DNA from: Georgenia yuyongxinii
GTDB lineage: Bacteria; Actinomycetota; Actinomycetes; Actinomycetales; Actinomycetaceae
Reading direction: 5' to 3'
NCBI RefSeq assembly: GCF_006352065.1
Contig: NZ_CP040915.1
Coordinates: forward strand, 496,001-560,000
DNA length: 64,000 nt
Shown: positions 1 to 8,696 of the stretch, one piece after another
Position numbering within the stretch: position 1 is the first letter of the stretch
How the letters are laid out: every line of letters begins with the position of its first letter
Made by a program: the position numbers and the translations under genes
The notes under the pieces: model-generated
Database searches by the model: none
What the model saw: the letters and a program-made list of their open reading frames with translations, nothing else
What the model was told of the DNA's origin: nothing

Positions 1-39
1 AAGGCCGAGGCCATGCTCGACGAGGTCCTCGCGTCCTGA
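1..39 (+). CDS. carD: C-terminal end of a CarD-family regulator (partial)
   Basis: Only the last 12 codons are present, reading KAEAMLDEVLAS followed by TGA. In actinobacteria the gene directly upstream of ispD-ispF is usually carD, the RNA polymerase-binding transcription factor that stabilises open complexes. The assignment rests on this gene order and on the short helical Glu/Leu/Ala tail; no domain can be examined here. Confidence 0.5.
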   Translation, partial: KAEAMLDEVLAS

Positions 40-112
40 CCCCGAGAGTGATCGACCGCAGCACGCGCGTGATGGCACCGGCCGTCACGCGCGTCGTGCG
101 TCCGGGGGCGGC

Positions 113-835
113 GTGAGCACGGCCGCCGTGCTGACCGCGGCCGGCTCGGGCACCCGGCTCGGCCGGGCGCTGCCCAAGGCGCTCGTCGAGCTCGCCGGGG
201 TACCGCTGGTGGTGCGCGCCGCCCAGGGGCTCGCGCTGGCCCGCTGCCTGGAGCTCGTGGTCGTCACCGTGCCGCCGCACGAGGTGCGCGGCTTCCAGGC
301 CCTGTTCCTGGGCGGGTACGTGCCCGGCACCCGCCTGGCCGCCCGCATCGTCCCGGGCGGGGCTACCCGGCAGGCCTCCGTCGCCGCCGGGCTTGCCGCA
401 CTGCCCGACGACGTCGACGTCGTCCTGGTGCACGACGCCGCCCGCTGCCTCGCCCCGCCCGCGCTGGTGCGCAGCGTCGAGGCCGCCGTGCGGCAGGGGC
501 ACCGCGCCGTCGTCCCCGCCCTGCCGGTGACCGACACCATCAAGGCCGTCGGGCCGGCCCACTCCAGCGGGGCGGAACCTGTCACGGCCACCGTGGACCG
601 TGGCGCGCTTCGTGCCGTGCAGACCCCGCAGGGCTTCGACCGGGCGCTGCTCGAGGCCGCGCACGCCGCCGGGGCCGCCCGGGCCGCGGACGAGGCGGTG
701 GCCGCGTCCGACGACGCCGGCCTGGTCGAGGCGCTCGGCGAGCCCGTGTGGGTGGTGCCCGGCCACGAGCGGGCCATGAAGATCACGACCCCGCGGGACC
801 TCGCGCTGGCCCACCTGCTCGTGGCCGAGGGCTAA
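113..835 (+). CDS. ispD: 2-C-methyl-D-erythritol 4-phosphate cytidylyltransferase IspD
   Basis: IspD joins CTP and MEP to give CDP-ME in the cytosolic non-mevalonate isoprenoid pathway. The 240-residue protein has the family's usual length and a nucleotidyltransferase fold. Near the N-terminus is the CTP-binding loop AAGSGTRLG, with Arg15 and Lys22 (in LPKA) at the expected catalytic positions. VHDAARC near residue 116 and TPQGFD near residue 171 are further family signatures. The start is a GTG. It lies 73 bp after the presumed carD and 190 bp before ispF, the usual actinobacterial order, except that the gap to ispF is widened by a repeat cluster. Confidence 0.95.
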   Translation: MSTAAVLTAAGSGTRLGRALPKALVELAGVPLVVRAAQGLALARCLELVVVTVPPHEVRGFQALFLGGYVPGTRLAARIVPGGATRQASVAAGLAALPDDVDVVLVHDAARCLAPPALVRSVEAAVRQGHRAVVPALPVTDTIKAVGPAHSSGAEPVTATVDRGALRAVQTPQGFDRALLEAAHAAGAARAADEAVAASDDAGLVEALGEPVWVVPGHERAMKITTPRDLALAHLLVAEG

Positions 836-844
836 CTATCTGTG

Positions 845-922
845 CGCGAGATGTCATCTTCTCCGCGAGATGTCATCCCGCCCGCCCTCCCGCGAGATGT
901 CATGATCTCACCGAGATGTCAT
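845..922 (+). repeat. Dispersed paired 13-mer repeat, locus A (two pairs)
   Basis: Four copies of CGCGAGATGTCAT or close variants start at 845, 864, 891 and 910. Each pair has starts 19 bp apart with a 6-bp spacer (CTTCTC in the first pair, GATCTC in the second). The pairs fill the ispD-ispF gap. The same paired unit recurs at five other places in this window. I do not recognise a named repeat family. Confidence 0.85.
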
Positions 923-1025
923 GGCTTCCCCGAGGGGTCCTGGTTGTCCGCGACATCCCTCCGAGGAACGCGCGTGCACGACGTCGCCGAGCTACGCCGT
1001 CGCCACGGCCCGCTAACTTGAGCCC

Positions 1026-1514
1026 ATGCAGCTGCCGCGCACCGGTATCGGGACCGACGTCCACGCCTTCGCCACCGCGGGCGAGCGCCCGATGGCCCTC
1101 GCGTGCCTCACCTGGCCCGGGGTGACGGGCCTGGCCGGCCACTCCGACGGCGACGTCGCCGCCCACGCCGCCTGTGACGCGCTCTTCGCGGCCGCCGGCC
1201 TGGGGGACCTCGGCACGCAGTTCGGCACGTCCGACCCGCGATGGGCCGGCGCCAGCGGCGCGGCCATGCTCACCGAGACCGCCCGGCGCCTACTCGACGC
1301 CGGCTACGCCATCGGCAACGTCGCCGTGCAGGTCATCGGACTGCGGCCGAAGATCGGACCGCGCCGGGCGGAGGCAGAGGCGGCCATGAGCGCCGCGCTC
1401 GACGCGCCCGTCAGTCTGAGTGCGACCACCACCGACGGGCTGGGGTTCACCGGCCGGGGGGAGGGCCTGGCCGCCATCGCGACGGCCCTGGTCGTCCCCA
1501 CGCCGCAGGGCTGA
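1026..1514 (+). CDS. ispF: 2-C-methyl-D-erythritol 2,4-cyclodiphosphate synthase IspF
   Basis: IspF cyclises CDP-ME 2-phosphate to MEcPP with release of CMP, following IspD and IspE in the pathway. The 162-residue length is typical of this homotrimeric zinc enzyme. The metal ligands are visible: Asp11 and His13 in GTDVHAF and His47 in [11 protein letters not shown]. The C-terminal signature [16 protein letters not shown] is also conserved. A TAACTT box at 1014-1019 ends 6 nt before the ATG, with no ribosome-binding site between them, so a leaderless mRNA with its own promoter is likely despite the ispD neighbour. Confidence 0.95.
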   Translation: MQLPRTGIGTDVHAFATAGERPMALACLTWPGVTGLAGHSDGDVAAHAACDALFAAAGLGDLGTQFGTSDPRWAGASGAAMLTETARRLLDAGYAIGNVAVQVIGLRPKIGPRRAEAEAAMSAALDAPVSLSATTTDGLGFTGRGEGLAAIATALVVPTPQG

Positions 1515-1563
1515 GCGACGAGCTCCCGCGCGTTCGCCGCCGGCCTTGAAACGCCGTCGACCC

Positions 1564-2973
1564 TCAGACGCCGGCGGGCCGGGAGTCAAGCGGGGTGTCG
1601 GTGCGGTGGGAGTGCGGGCGCACCGGCAGCAGCAGCGCCAGGCCCAGGGCGAGCACCAGGACGATGCCGAGGATGCCCCAGTACTGCACGTCGTTGCCCG
1701 TCAGACCGGTGGCCGCGGCGCCCAGTCCGAGGAACACGGAGAACGCGGCCGGGGCGAGGAAGCTCACGGCACGACCGGTAGTGGCGTACAGCCCGAACAC
1801 CTGGCCCTCCCGACCTGCCGGGATGAGCCGGGCCAGGAACGTGCGCGACGCCGACTGCGCAGGCCCGACGAAGATGCACAAGATCAGCCCGAGGACCCAG
1901 AACGCCGTCCGGCCTGCGTCGTGGAAGACGAACACCCCCGTGCCGGCGGCGATCATGCAGGCCAGCGCGAGCACGATGACCCGCTTGGGGCCTATGCGGT
2001 CGTCGAGGGCTCCGAACAGGATGGTCGCGACGCCGGCGACGAGGTTGGCGGCGACGCCGAAGATGATCACCTGCCCGGCGGTGAAGCCGAACGTGCCCGC
2101 CGCGATGACGCCGCCGAAGGTGAACACGCCGGCCAGGCCGTCGCGGAAGACCGCGCTGGCGAGCAGGAAGTAGACGGTGTTGCGGTCGGTGCGCCACAGG
2201 TCGGCGACGGAGCGGAACAGCAGGCGGTAGGAGGCGAGCAGGCCCGTGCGCTCGCCCTTGTCGCGGCGGCCCTTCGGGTCGCGGATCGTGAGGATGACGG
2301 GCAGCGAGAACACCAGTGTCCACACGGCGCAGATCAGCATGGTGACGCGGATGTCCATGCCGTCCTCGCTGGTGATGCCGAACATGCCCACCTCGGGGTC
2401 GATGAGCCCGAAGTAGACGACGAGCAGCAGCACGATCCCGCCGATGTAGCCCAGCCCCCACCCCAGGCCCGAGACCCGGCCGACCGTGGCCGGGGTCGCG
2501 ATCTGGTTGAGCATGGCGTTGTAGTTGACCGAGGCGAACTCGAAGAAGATGTTGCCCGCCGCCAGCAGCAGCATGCCCAGCCACAGGAAGTCCGGCGACG
2601 GCGCGACGAAGAACATCCCGGCCGACGCCGCCACCACCAGCGACGTGTTGACCGTCAGCCACAGCGTGCGCCGGCCGCTGCGGTCGGCCCGCTGCCCGGA
2701 GACGGGCGCGAGGACGGCGATGAGGAACCCGGCACCCGCGAGAACCCATCCGAGGGTCGCGTCCGCGCCCGCTCCGAAGGCGTCCGAGGTGAGGTACACC
2801 GTGAATACGAACGTGGTGATCACGGCGTTGAAGGCGGCCGAGCCCCAGTCCCACAGGCCCCACGCGTAGACGGGCCAGCCGAAGCGGCGTCTGCGCCCGG
2901 CGGGTCCCGGCGCACCGGCCGGCATGGTGGCTGCGGCGCCCGCGGGTGGCTCGGGCGCGGAGAGGTTCGTCAC
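1564..2973 (-). CDS. MFS transporter, UMF1 family
   Basis: A 469-residue polytopic membrane protein with about 12 hydrophobic segments. The opening VYAWGLWDWGSAAFNAVITT and the loop GQRADRSGRR (the MFS motif between TM2 and TM3) are typical of the UMF1/Atg22-like branch of the major facilitator superfamily. Members are predicted exporters of small metabolites; the substrate is unknown. It is convergent with ispF (50 bp between stops) and divergent from cysS. The first 30 residues are Ala/Pro-rich and probably cytosolic. The start is uncertain by a few codons. Confidence 0.85.
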   Translation of the reverse strand: MTNLSAPEPPAGAAATMPAGAPGPAGRRRRFGWPVYAWGLWDWGSAAFNAVITTFVFTVYLTSDAFGAGADATLGWVLAGAGFLIAVLAPVSGQRADRSGRRTLWLTVNTSLVVAASAGMFFVAPSPDFLWLGMLLLAAGNIFFEFASVNYNAMLNQIATPATVGRVSGLGWGLGYIGGIVLLLVVYFGLIDPEVGMFGITSEDGMDIRVTMLICAVWTLVFSLPVILTIRDPKGRRDKGERTGLLASYRLLFRSVADLWRTDRNTVYFLLASAVFRDGLAGVFTFGGVIAAGTFGFTAGQVIIFGVAANLVAGVATILFGALDDRIGPKRVIVLALACMIAAGTGVFVFHDAGRTAFWVLGLILCIFVGPAQSASRTFLARLIPAGREGQVFGLYATTGRAVSFLAPAAFSVFLGLGAAATGLTGNDVQYWGILGIVLVLALGLALLLPVRPHSHRTDTPLDSRPAGV

Positions 2974-3158
2974 GAGCGCACGTTAGCCCGCCGGGGTCAT
3001 CGGACGGTGAACATCCGGTGGCGTGTGGGGCGCGGCGCCGCGGGAACTGGGCTCCGGCGTCCGGAACCGGGGGGCCGAAGCCTGGACGCCCGGCCCGGCC
3101 TGGGCGTCGGGGACCCCGGCCCCGTCGCCGTGTCGGCCCGTCCCGGTAACCTGAGCCC

Positions 3159-4601
3159 GTGACCCTGCGACTCTACGACTCCGCCACCAGGTCGGTCCGC
3201 CCGCTCGAGCCCCTCCAGGCGGGCAAGGTCGGCATCTACCTGTGCGGTGCCACGGTGCAGGGCGCCCCGCACATCGGCCACATGCGCTCCTCGCTCGCCT
3301 TCGACGTGATGGCCCGCTGGCTGCGCCGCACCGGCCACGACGTCACCCTCATCCGCAACGTCACGGACATCGACGACAAGATCCTCGCCAAGTCCGCCGA
3401 GGCCGGCGCCCCGTGGTGGGCCTGGGCGTACCGGTTCGAGCAGGAGTTCACCGCCGCCTACGACGCCCTCGGCATCGGCCGGCCCACCTACGAGCCGCGC
3501 GCGACCGGCCACGTCACCGAGATGGTCGAGCTCATGGAGCGCCTCCTCGAGCGCGGCCACGCCTACCGCGGCGAGAGCGGCAACGTCTACTTCGGCGTGC
3601 GCTCCCTGCCGGACTACGGCTCCCTCACCCGGCAGGCCCTGGAGAACATGTCCGTCGGCGAGGACGACGACGCCGAGCCGGACAAGCGTGACCCGCGCGA
3701 CTTCGCGCTGTGGAAGGCCCCCAAGCCGGGGGAGCCGGCCTCCGCCAGCTGGCCCACGCCGTTCGGCCGTGGCCGGCCGGGCTGGCACCTGGAGTGCTCG
3801 ACCATGGCCCAGCGCTACCTCGGGGACACCTTCGACATCCACGGCGGCGGCATCGACCTGCGGTTCCCGCATCACGAGAACGAGCAGGCGCAGTCCCACG
3901 CCGCCGGGTTCGGCTTCGCCCGGCACTGGGTGCACAACGCCTGGGTGACCGTGGGCGGGGAGAAGATGAGCAAGTCGCTCGGCAACTCCCTCATCGTGGC
4001 GAACGTGCTCGAGCGCACCAGCGCCCCGGTGCTCCGCTTCGCCCTGGGCACCGTGCACTACCGCTCCACGGTGGAGTTCTCCGATGTCACCGTCGCCGAG
4101 GCCACCGGCTCTTGGGAGCGGTTCAGCGGCTTCGTCACCCGCGCGGTCGAGCGGGTGGGGGAGGTCGACGCCGCGGAGGTCGCCGCCCAGGGCCCCGGCC
4201 AGCTGCCCGCCGCCTTCGTCGAGGCCATGGACGACGACCTGAACATCTCCGCCGCCCTCGCCGTCATCCACGAGCACCTCCGCGCCGGCAACACGGCGCT
4301 GGCCGAGCAGGACGACGTCGCCACCCGCGCCGCGCAGCTGCAGGTGCGGTCCATGCTCGACGTGCTCGGGCTGGACCCGCTCGCCGCGCCGTGGCGCACC
4401 CAGGGCGGCTCCAGCGCGGACGGCGCGGAGCGGGAAGCGCTGGACGTGCTCATCACCGCGGTGCTCGAGGACAGGGTCCAGGCCCGCAAGAACAAGGACT
4501 GGCAGCGGGCCGACGCGCTGCGTGACCAGCTGGCTGACGCCGGCGTCGTCGTCGAGGACTCTCCCGACGGTGCACGCTGGCAACTGAAGGGAAAGAGCTG
4601 A
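3159..4601 (+). CDS. cysS: Cysteinyl-tRNA synthetase
   Basis: Class I synthetase charging tRNA-Cys in the cytosol. The 480 residues carry the HIGH signature (His38-His41), the KMSKS loop (269-273) and zinc ligands including Cys29 and Cys213, plus HHENE near 240. The C-terminal DALR-type helical region and the ending [16 protein letters not shown] separate it from the shorter mycothiol ligase MshC, which shares the catalytic fold. The start GTG lies 6 nt after a TAACCT box at 3147-3152, suggesting a leaderless transcript. The stop overlaps the rlmB start by one base, so translation is probably coupled. Confidence 0.95.
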   Translation: MTLRLYDSATRSVRPLEPLQAGKVGIYLCGATVQGAPHIGHMRSSLAFDVMARWLRRTGHDVTLIRNVTDIDDKILAKSAEAGAPWWAWAYRFEQEFTAAYDALGIGRPTYEPRATGHVTEMVELMERLLERGHAYRGESGNVYFGVRSLPDYGSLTRQALENMSVGEDDDAEPDKRDPRDFALWKAPKPGEPASASWPTPFGRGRPGWHLECSTMAQRYLGDTFDIHGGGIDLRFPHHENEQAQSHAAGFGFARHWVHNAWVTVGGEKMSKSLGNSLIVANVLERTSAPVLRFALGTVHYRSTVEFSDVTVAEATGSWERFSGFVTRAVERVGEVDAAEVAAQGPGQLPAAFVEAMDDDLNISAALAVIHEHLRAGNTALAEQDDVATRAAQLQVRSMLDVLGLDPLAAPWRTQGGSSADGAEREALDVLITAVLEDRVQARKNKDWQRADALRDQLADAGVVVEDSPDGARWQLKGKS

Positions 4602-5731
4602 TGGCAGGGAACTCCCAGCGCCGTGGCGCGGTGCGCAAGCCGGGCTCGAAGAAGGGCATGGTCGTCGGGTCCGGCGGGCAGCGCCGTCGGGGCCTCGAGG
4701 GCCGTGGCCCCACCCCGAAGGCGGAGGAGCGCGAGCACCACCCCGCCGGCAAGCGCAAGGCCGCCGCCGAGCGGGCGGCCGAAAAGTCCGGCAAGCCCTC
4801 CACCCGGTCCGGCCAGCCGGCCAGGTCCGGCCAGGCCGCCCGGTCCGGGCAGCCGTCCCGGTCCGGCCAACCGCCGGCGAAGTCCGGCCGGCCCGTCGCG
4901 GGCCGCCGCGGCGGCGACGGTGCTCGCGAGGCCGCCCGGGGCGAGGCGACGGTCGCGAAGGTCCGCGCCGCGCTCGGCGTCGGTCCCGACCACGAGCTCA
5001 TCGCCGGGCGCAACCCGGTCACCGAGGCCGTCCGCTCGGGCATCCCGCTGGCCCGGGTCTTCCTGGCCGGCGGCATGGCCACGGATGAGCGGGTCGCCGA
5101 GGTCGTGCGCACCGCCACGGCCCTGGGCACCCCGCTCCTGGAGGTCAGCCGCGGCGACCTCGACCGCCTCACCGAGGACGCCGTGCACCAAGGCGTCGTC
5201 ATCGAGGTGCCCCCGTACGCCTACCGCGATGCCCGTGACCTGCTCGACCGCGCCGAGCGCGCCCAGCACCCCGCGCTGATCGTCGCCCTCGACGGCGTCA
5301 CCGACCCGCACAACCTCGGCGCCGTGCTGCGCTCCGCCGGGGCCTTCGGCGCCGACGGCGTGCTCGTCCCCGAGCGCCGCTCCGCTGGCGTCAACGCCAC
5401 CGCGTGGAAGGTCTCCGCCGGGGCCGCCGCCCGCGTGCCCGTCGCCCGGGCGACGAACCTCGTGCGCACCCTGAACGAGCTGAAGGAGGCCGGCTGCTTC
5501 GTCGTCGGCCTCGACGGCGGCGGCGCCACCACCGTCGGCGAGCTCGAGCTGGCCACCGAGCCGATCGTGCTGGTCACCGGGTCGGAGGGCAAGGGCCTGA
5601 GCCGCCTCGTGCGCGAGACGTGCGACGTCGTCGCCTCCATCCCGATCGCCGCGCAGGTGGAGTCCCTCAACGCCGCCGTCGCCACCGGCATCGCGCTGTA
5701 CGAGGTGGCCCGGCACCGCCTGACCGCCTGA
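4601..5731 (+). CDS. rlmB: 23S rRNA (guanosine-2'-O-)-methyltransferase RlmB
   Basis: SpoU/TrmH-family enzyme that methylates the 2'-OH of a conserved 23S rRNA guanosine (G2251 in E. coli). The catalytic SPOUT domain fills the C-terminal half: motif 1 DPHNLGAVLRSAGAFGADG, motif 2 TGSEGKGLSRLV and motif 3 IPIAAQVESLNAAVATGIAL, which form the knotted SAM site. A substrate-binding domain starts with ELIAGRNPVTEAVRSG. The first 110 residues are a basic low-complexity tail with repeated RSGQ units, common in actinobacterial RlmB and probably RNA-contacting. The pairing with cysS is conserved in actinobacteria. Confidence 0.93.
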   Translation: MAGNSQRRGAVRKPGSKKGMVVGSGGQRRRGLEGRGPTPKAEEREHHPAGKRKAAAERAAEKSGKPSTRSGQPARSGQAARSGQPSRSGQPPAKSGRPVAGRRGGDGAREAARGEATVAKVRAALGVGPDHELIAGRNPVTEAVRSGIPLARVFLAGGMATDERVAEVVRTATALGTPLLEVSRGDLDRLTEDAVHQGVVIEVPPYAYRDARDLLDRAERAQHPALIVALDGVTDPHNLGAVLRSAGAFGADGVLVPERRSAGVNATAWKVSAGAAARVPVARATNLVRTLNELKEAGCFVVGLDGGGATTVGELELATEPIVLVTGSEGKGLSRLVRETCDVVASIPIAAQVESLNAAVATGIALYEVARHRLTA

Positions 5732-5794
5732 CCATCCCCCGGGCCTGACATCCATCCCGCGGCCGACCGGCCGCGGCGTGAAAGGAACGACGCC

Positions 5795-6958
5795 GTGACC
5801 TGGAACCGCACCGAGGGCGTGCTCGTCGCGCCCACGCTCGACCCGGAGGCGGTCGCCGCCCACCTTGACGCAGCGGCCGTGGTCGCGCGCCTGGAGTGGT
5901 ACCCCGGCACCGAGCACCTGCTCTCCGTCTCCATCCTGTCCGACGGCGCTGGCCGGGTGGGCACCAACCGGGACGGGCAGGTGGCGCCCGGGCCGGCCAT
6001 CGCCGAGCTGGCCGACGGTCTCGGGACGGCGTTCGACGCCGACGTGCTCATGGAGGGCGTGTACCCCGAGGGGCGGCACACCCTGGAGCCGGACGCCGAA
6101 GGCGCCGCAGACCCGGCGGCCGTGGACGACGGCATCCCCGGGGTGGTCGAGGACGACGTGCACGACGCCCGCACGGTGGTGCTCACCGCGATGTCCATGC
6201 GCCAGGCGCCGCTGCAGGCCAGCCTGCTGCGCCGCGACGTCACCGTCACCGAGCAGCCCGTGGGAGAGGAGACCCGCCTGCTGCTCGTGACGACCGGCAC
6301 GGGCCACGAGCTCGGCGTGCACGGCTGGGACCCTGACGCCTACCCGGTGCTGCGCCTGCAGGTCGACGACGAGGACCGCACCGCGACGCTCCTGCCCGGG
6401 CCCGAGGCCTCCGAGGGCGAGCCGGAGGGCGTCGCCGTGTTCAGCTGGGCGATGCACAGCCGGTTCGTGTTCGGCGACGGCGGGACCTCGGGCGGATCCT
6501 CGGGCGGGTCCTCGGGAGGGTCCTCGGGCGGGAGCGCGCCGAGCGCGTCAGATCCGGTCCGCGCGCTGGCCCACGACCTGCTCGGCGACGGCGACGACGC
6601 CGCGCTGTTCGCGGCCGCGATCCCCGGCGCCGAGCCCGAGGCGGTCGTCGCGTCGTTCGCCCGACCCGGCGCCGAGGGGCTCGCCGCGTTCATCGCGGCG
6701 CTGGGGCTGCCGGCCGCCGTGACCGAGGTGCTCGAGGGCCGCGCCGAACCGGAGAGCCTGCCAAGCGCCGTCGTCCACCACCCGGAGCGGCTGGACCGCG
6801 CCGCGGCAGCCTCGGCGAAGATCGTCCTGAGCTCGGGCGCCCAAGCGGTGCGCGCGGCGCCCGCCACCCCGTGGGTGGGCCGGGCGACCGTCGCGGCGGC
6901 CTGCGCGGTCGCCGCCGGCCTCGTGGTGCGCTGGCTGCTCCGGCGCGCGCAGCGATAA
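5795..6958 (+). CDS. Hypothetical actinobacterial protein with C-terminal membrane anchor
   Basis: I do not recognise the family. The 387-residue acidic protein has an N-terminal domain of about 230 residues that begins with EGVLVAPTLDPEAVAAHLDA and holds several beta-like segments. A linker of four 12-bp repeats follows (Gly-Gly-Ser-Ser units, 6488-6535), then an Ala-rich helical region and one hydrophobic segment near the C-terminus followed by Arg-rich residues. The topology suggests a large cytosolic part tethered to the membrane. The start is GTG, about 10 nt behind an AAAGGA sequence. It may be co-transcribed with rlmB, 63 bp upstream. Confidence 0.7.
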   Translation: MTWNRTEGVLVAPTLDPEAVAAHLDAAAVVARLEWYPGTEHLLSVSILSDGAGRVGTNRDGQVAPGPAIAELADGLGTAFDADVLMEGVYPEGRHTLEPDAEGAADPAAVDDGIPGVVEDDVHDARTVVLTAMSMRQAPLQASLLRRDVTVTEQPVGEETRLLLVTTGTGHELGVHGWDPDAYPVLRLQVDDEDRTATLLPGPEASEGEPEGVAVFSWAMHSRFVFGDGGTSGGSSGGSSGGSSGGSAPSASDPVRALAHDLLGDGDDAALFAAAIPGAEPEAVVASFARPGAEGLAAFIAALGLPAAVTEVLEGRAEPESLPSAVVHHPERLDRAAAASAKIVLSSGAQAVRAAPATPWVGRATVAAACAVAAGLVVRWLLRRAQR

Positions 6959-6995
6959 CGCGCCGGTGGCGCGGCATCTCACCCCGCCCCTCCCG

Positions 6996-7181
6996 CGTGA
7001 GATGTCATCTTCTCAGAGCCCCTTTCCCGCGTGAGATGTCATCTTCTCCGCGAGTCATAGCCGCCCCTGCGGGGCGGCCCGGTAGGGCTGGAAATGCTCG
7101 CGCGCGCTTTGTACCGTCCGATGTCGCGAGCATTTCCGGATCAGAAGTCATGACATGTCGCGGAGAAGATGACATCTCACG
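6996..7181. repeat. Dispersed paired 13-mer repeat, locus B, flanking a hairpin
   Basis: A single CGTGAGATGTCAT lies at 6996-7008. A pair follows at 7030-7042 and 7049-7058, the second copy missing three bases. On the other strand a pair lies at 7150-7162 and 7169-7181. The pairs keep the 19-bp start-to-start distance. Between the facing sets sits an inverted repeat with 13-bp arms. The region separates two convergent genes. Confidence 0.85.
7090..7137. terminator. Inverted repeat between convergent genes, possible bidirectional terminator
   Basis: Arms GGAAATGCTCGCG (7090-7102) and CGCGAGCATTTCC (7125-7137) pair perfectly around a 22-nt loop. There is no T-run. It is placed to end transcription of both convergent neighbours. 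Its arm begins with CGCGAG, like the surrounding 13-mer repeats, so it may instead belong to that repeat structure. Confidence 0.45.
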
Positions 7182-7211
7182 GGGGGACGCAAGGGGGCGA
7201 ACAGGCGGGCG

Positions 7212-8462
7212 TCAGTCGATGGCCGGGTCGTCCGCGATGCCGCCGTGGTGCAGGAAGGCGCGCTCGTCGGGGCGATGGCGCAGCACGTTATCGGTGTAGG
7301 ACCGGATGGCCTCGTGCATCGGCACGTCCCGCTGCTGCTGCTCGGAGATGAACCAGCGGTGCTCGAGCACCTCGTGGAAGATCTCCGCCGGCTCGAGCTT
7401 GCGTCGCAGGTCGCGGGGCACGGCGCGCACGGTGGGGGTGAAGACCTCGTCGAGCCAGTCGTGGGCGACGATGGTGAGGTCCTCGTTCTGCCGATCCGTC
7501 GCGGCGCGGTAGGCGTCGAGGTCGTTGAGCATGCGCCGGGCCTGGTTTTCTTGCACGTCTTGGCCGGTCAGGCGCATGACCTGGCGGTGGAAGTGGCCGG
7601 CGTCGACCACCTTGGGCTGGATGCTCACGGTGGTGCCGTCGATGTCGGTGGTGATCGAGAGCTCGCCCACGTCGTACCCGAGCTCGTTGAGCCGGTTGAT
7701 GCGGGCCTCCACCCGCCACCGATCGCCGGCCTCGAAGGACTCCTCGCGGGTGAGCTCGGCCCACAGCGACTCGTAGCGCTCCACGATCTGATTCCCGACC
7801 TCGATGACGTCGACGTCCTCGTCCAGGGCCTCCCCGGCCTGCAGGTCCATCAGCTCGCCGATGATGTTGGTGCGGGCCAGGTCCAGGTCGTAGTTGCGCT
7901 GGCCGGGGGTGAGCTGGGGGTGCAGCTCCCCGGTCTCGGCGTCGACCAGGTACGCGGCGAATGCGCCGGCGTCGCGGCGGAAGAGGGTGTTGGACAGTGA
8001 CACGTCGCCCCAGTAGAAGCCCGTGAGGTGCAGGCGAACGAGAAGCACGGCCAGGGCGTCGATGAGCCGGTCGGCGGTCTCGGGGCGCATGTACTGGCTG
8101 AACAGGGCCCGGTAGGGCAGGGAGTACTGCAGGTGCTCGGTGACCAGGGCCGAGTTGAGGGGCTCGCCGTCGGGGGCGACGCGGCCGGTGATGACGGCCA
8201 GCGGCTGCACCGAGGGGGTGTCGAGGCGGGCGAGGGCCCGGAGCTGGTCGTACTCGTGGTGGGCCACGGACTCGCCGATCTCCTTCACGGCGATGATGCG
8301 GCCGGAGAGCTTGACGAACCGGACCACGTGGCGGGAGATGCCGCGGGGCAGGGCGGCGAGGACGTCCTCGGGCCATTCCTCGAGGGGCACCTCCCACGGC
8401 AGGTCCAGCAGCGCCGGGTCCACCCGGGCCGCGGTGATCTGCAGCTGCTGTGCCGTGGTCAT
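7212..8462 (-). CDS. DUF4032 domain protein with kinase-like fold
   Basis: The protein is 416 residues from the chosen ATG. The first half resembles the lipopolysaccharide-kinase/protein-kinase-like fold: FVKLSGRIIAVKEIGE holds the likely ATP-binding lysine, and GFYWGDVSLSNTLFRRD with YLVDAETGEL resemble catalytic and metal-binding loops. The C-terminal half is the DUF4032 region common in actinobacteria. The substrate is unknown. The frame is open upstream to 8585, but that stretch runs into repeat locus C and reads as low-complexity sequence, so the ATG before TTAQQLQIT is preferred. Confidence 0.8.
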   Translation of the reverse strand: MTTAQQLQITAARVDPALLDLPWEVPLEEWPEDVLAALPRGISRHVVRFVKLSGRIIAVKEIGESVAHHEYDQLRALARLDTPSVQPLAVITGRVAPDGEPLNSALVTEHLQYSLPYRALFSQYMRPETADRLIDALAVLLVRLHLTGFYWGDVSLSNTLFRRDAGAFAAYLVDAETGELHPQLTPGQRNYDLDLARTNIIGELMDLQAGEALDEDVDVIEVGNQIVERYESLWAELTREESFEAGDRWRVEARINRLNELGYDVGELSITTDIDGTTVSIQPKVVDAGHFHRQVMRLTGQDVQENQARRMLNDLDAYRAATDRQNEDLTIVAHDWLDEVFTPTVRAVPRDLRRKLEPAEIFHEVLEHRWFISEQQQRDVPMHEAIRSYTDNVLRHRPDERAFLHHGGIADDPAID

Positions 8463-8543
8463 GGCGCCATTGTCTCGTGTCGGGGTGCCGGGCGGCGCGG
8501 GGGCGGGCTGCCGGGGACGTGAGGTTTGTCCGGTTGGGTCGGG

Positions 8544-8591
8544 ATGACTCGCGGAGGAAATGACATCTCGCGGAGGAGTCGACATCTCGCG
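8544..8591 (-). repeat. Dispersed paired 13-mer repeat, locus C
   Basis: Read on the minus strand, copies lie at 8579-8591 and 8560-8572 (starts 19 bp apart), with a third shortened copy at 8544-8552 lacking the bases corresponding to CAT. The cluster sits just upstream of the DUF4032 gene, in the 234-bp gap before the ABC ATPase gene. Apart from the repeats this gap holds only a GC-rich tract with no clear signal. Confidence 0.85.
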
Positions 8592-8696
8592 GGCGGGGAG
8601 AGCGGGGTGGGAGGGGGCGATCCCGGGGGGATGCGCCGCGGGGCGGGCCCTGGTGGCCCCGCCCCGCGGTGGTGGTGCTTCGGTCCCCTCGCGGGT

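Noticed and set aside
1420-3162. 580-codon plus-strand frame opposite the UMF1 transporter
   Set aside because: Antisense shadow of a GC-rich gene: Arg/Gly/Asp/Glu-rich composition and no domain, while the opposite strand encodes a clear 12-helix protein.
3159-4601. MshC (mycothiol cysteine ligase) instead of CysS
   Set aside because: Length of 480 and the C-terminal helical tRNA-binding region fit CysS; MshC is shorter and lacks it.
8463-8585. N-terminal extension of the DUF4032 protein
   Set aside because: It would be encoded by repeat locus C and low-complexity sequence; the ATG at 8462 starts the conserved part.
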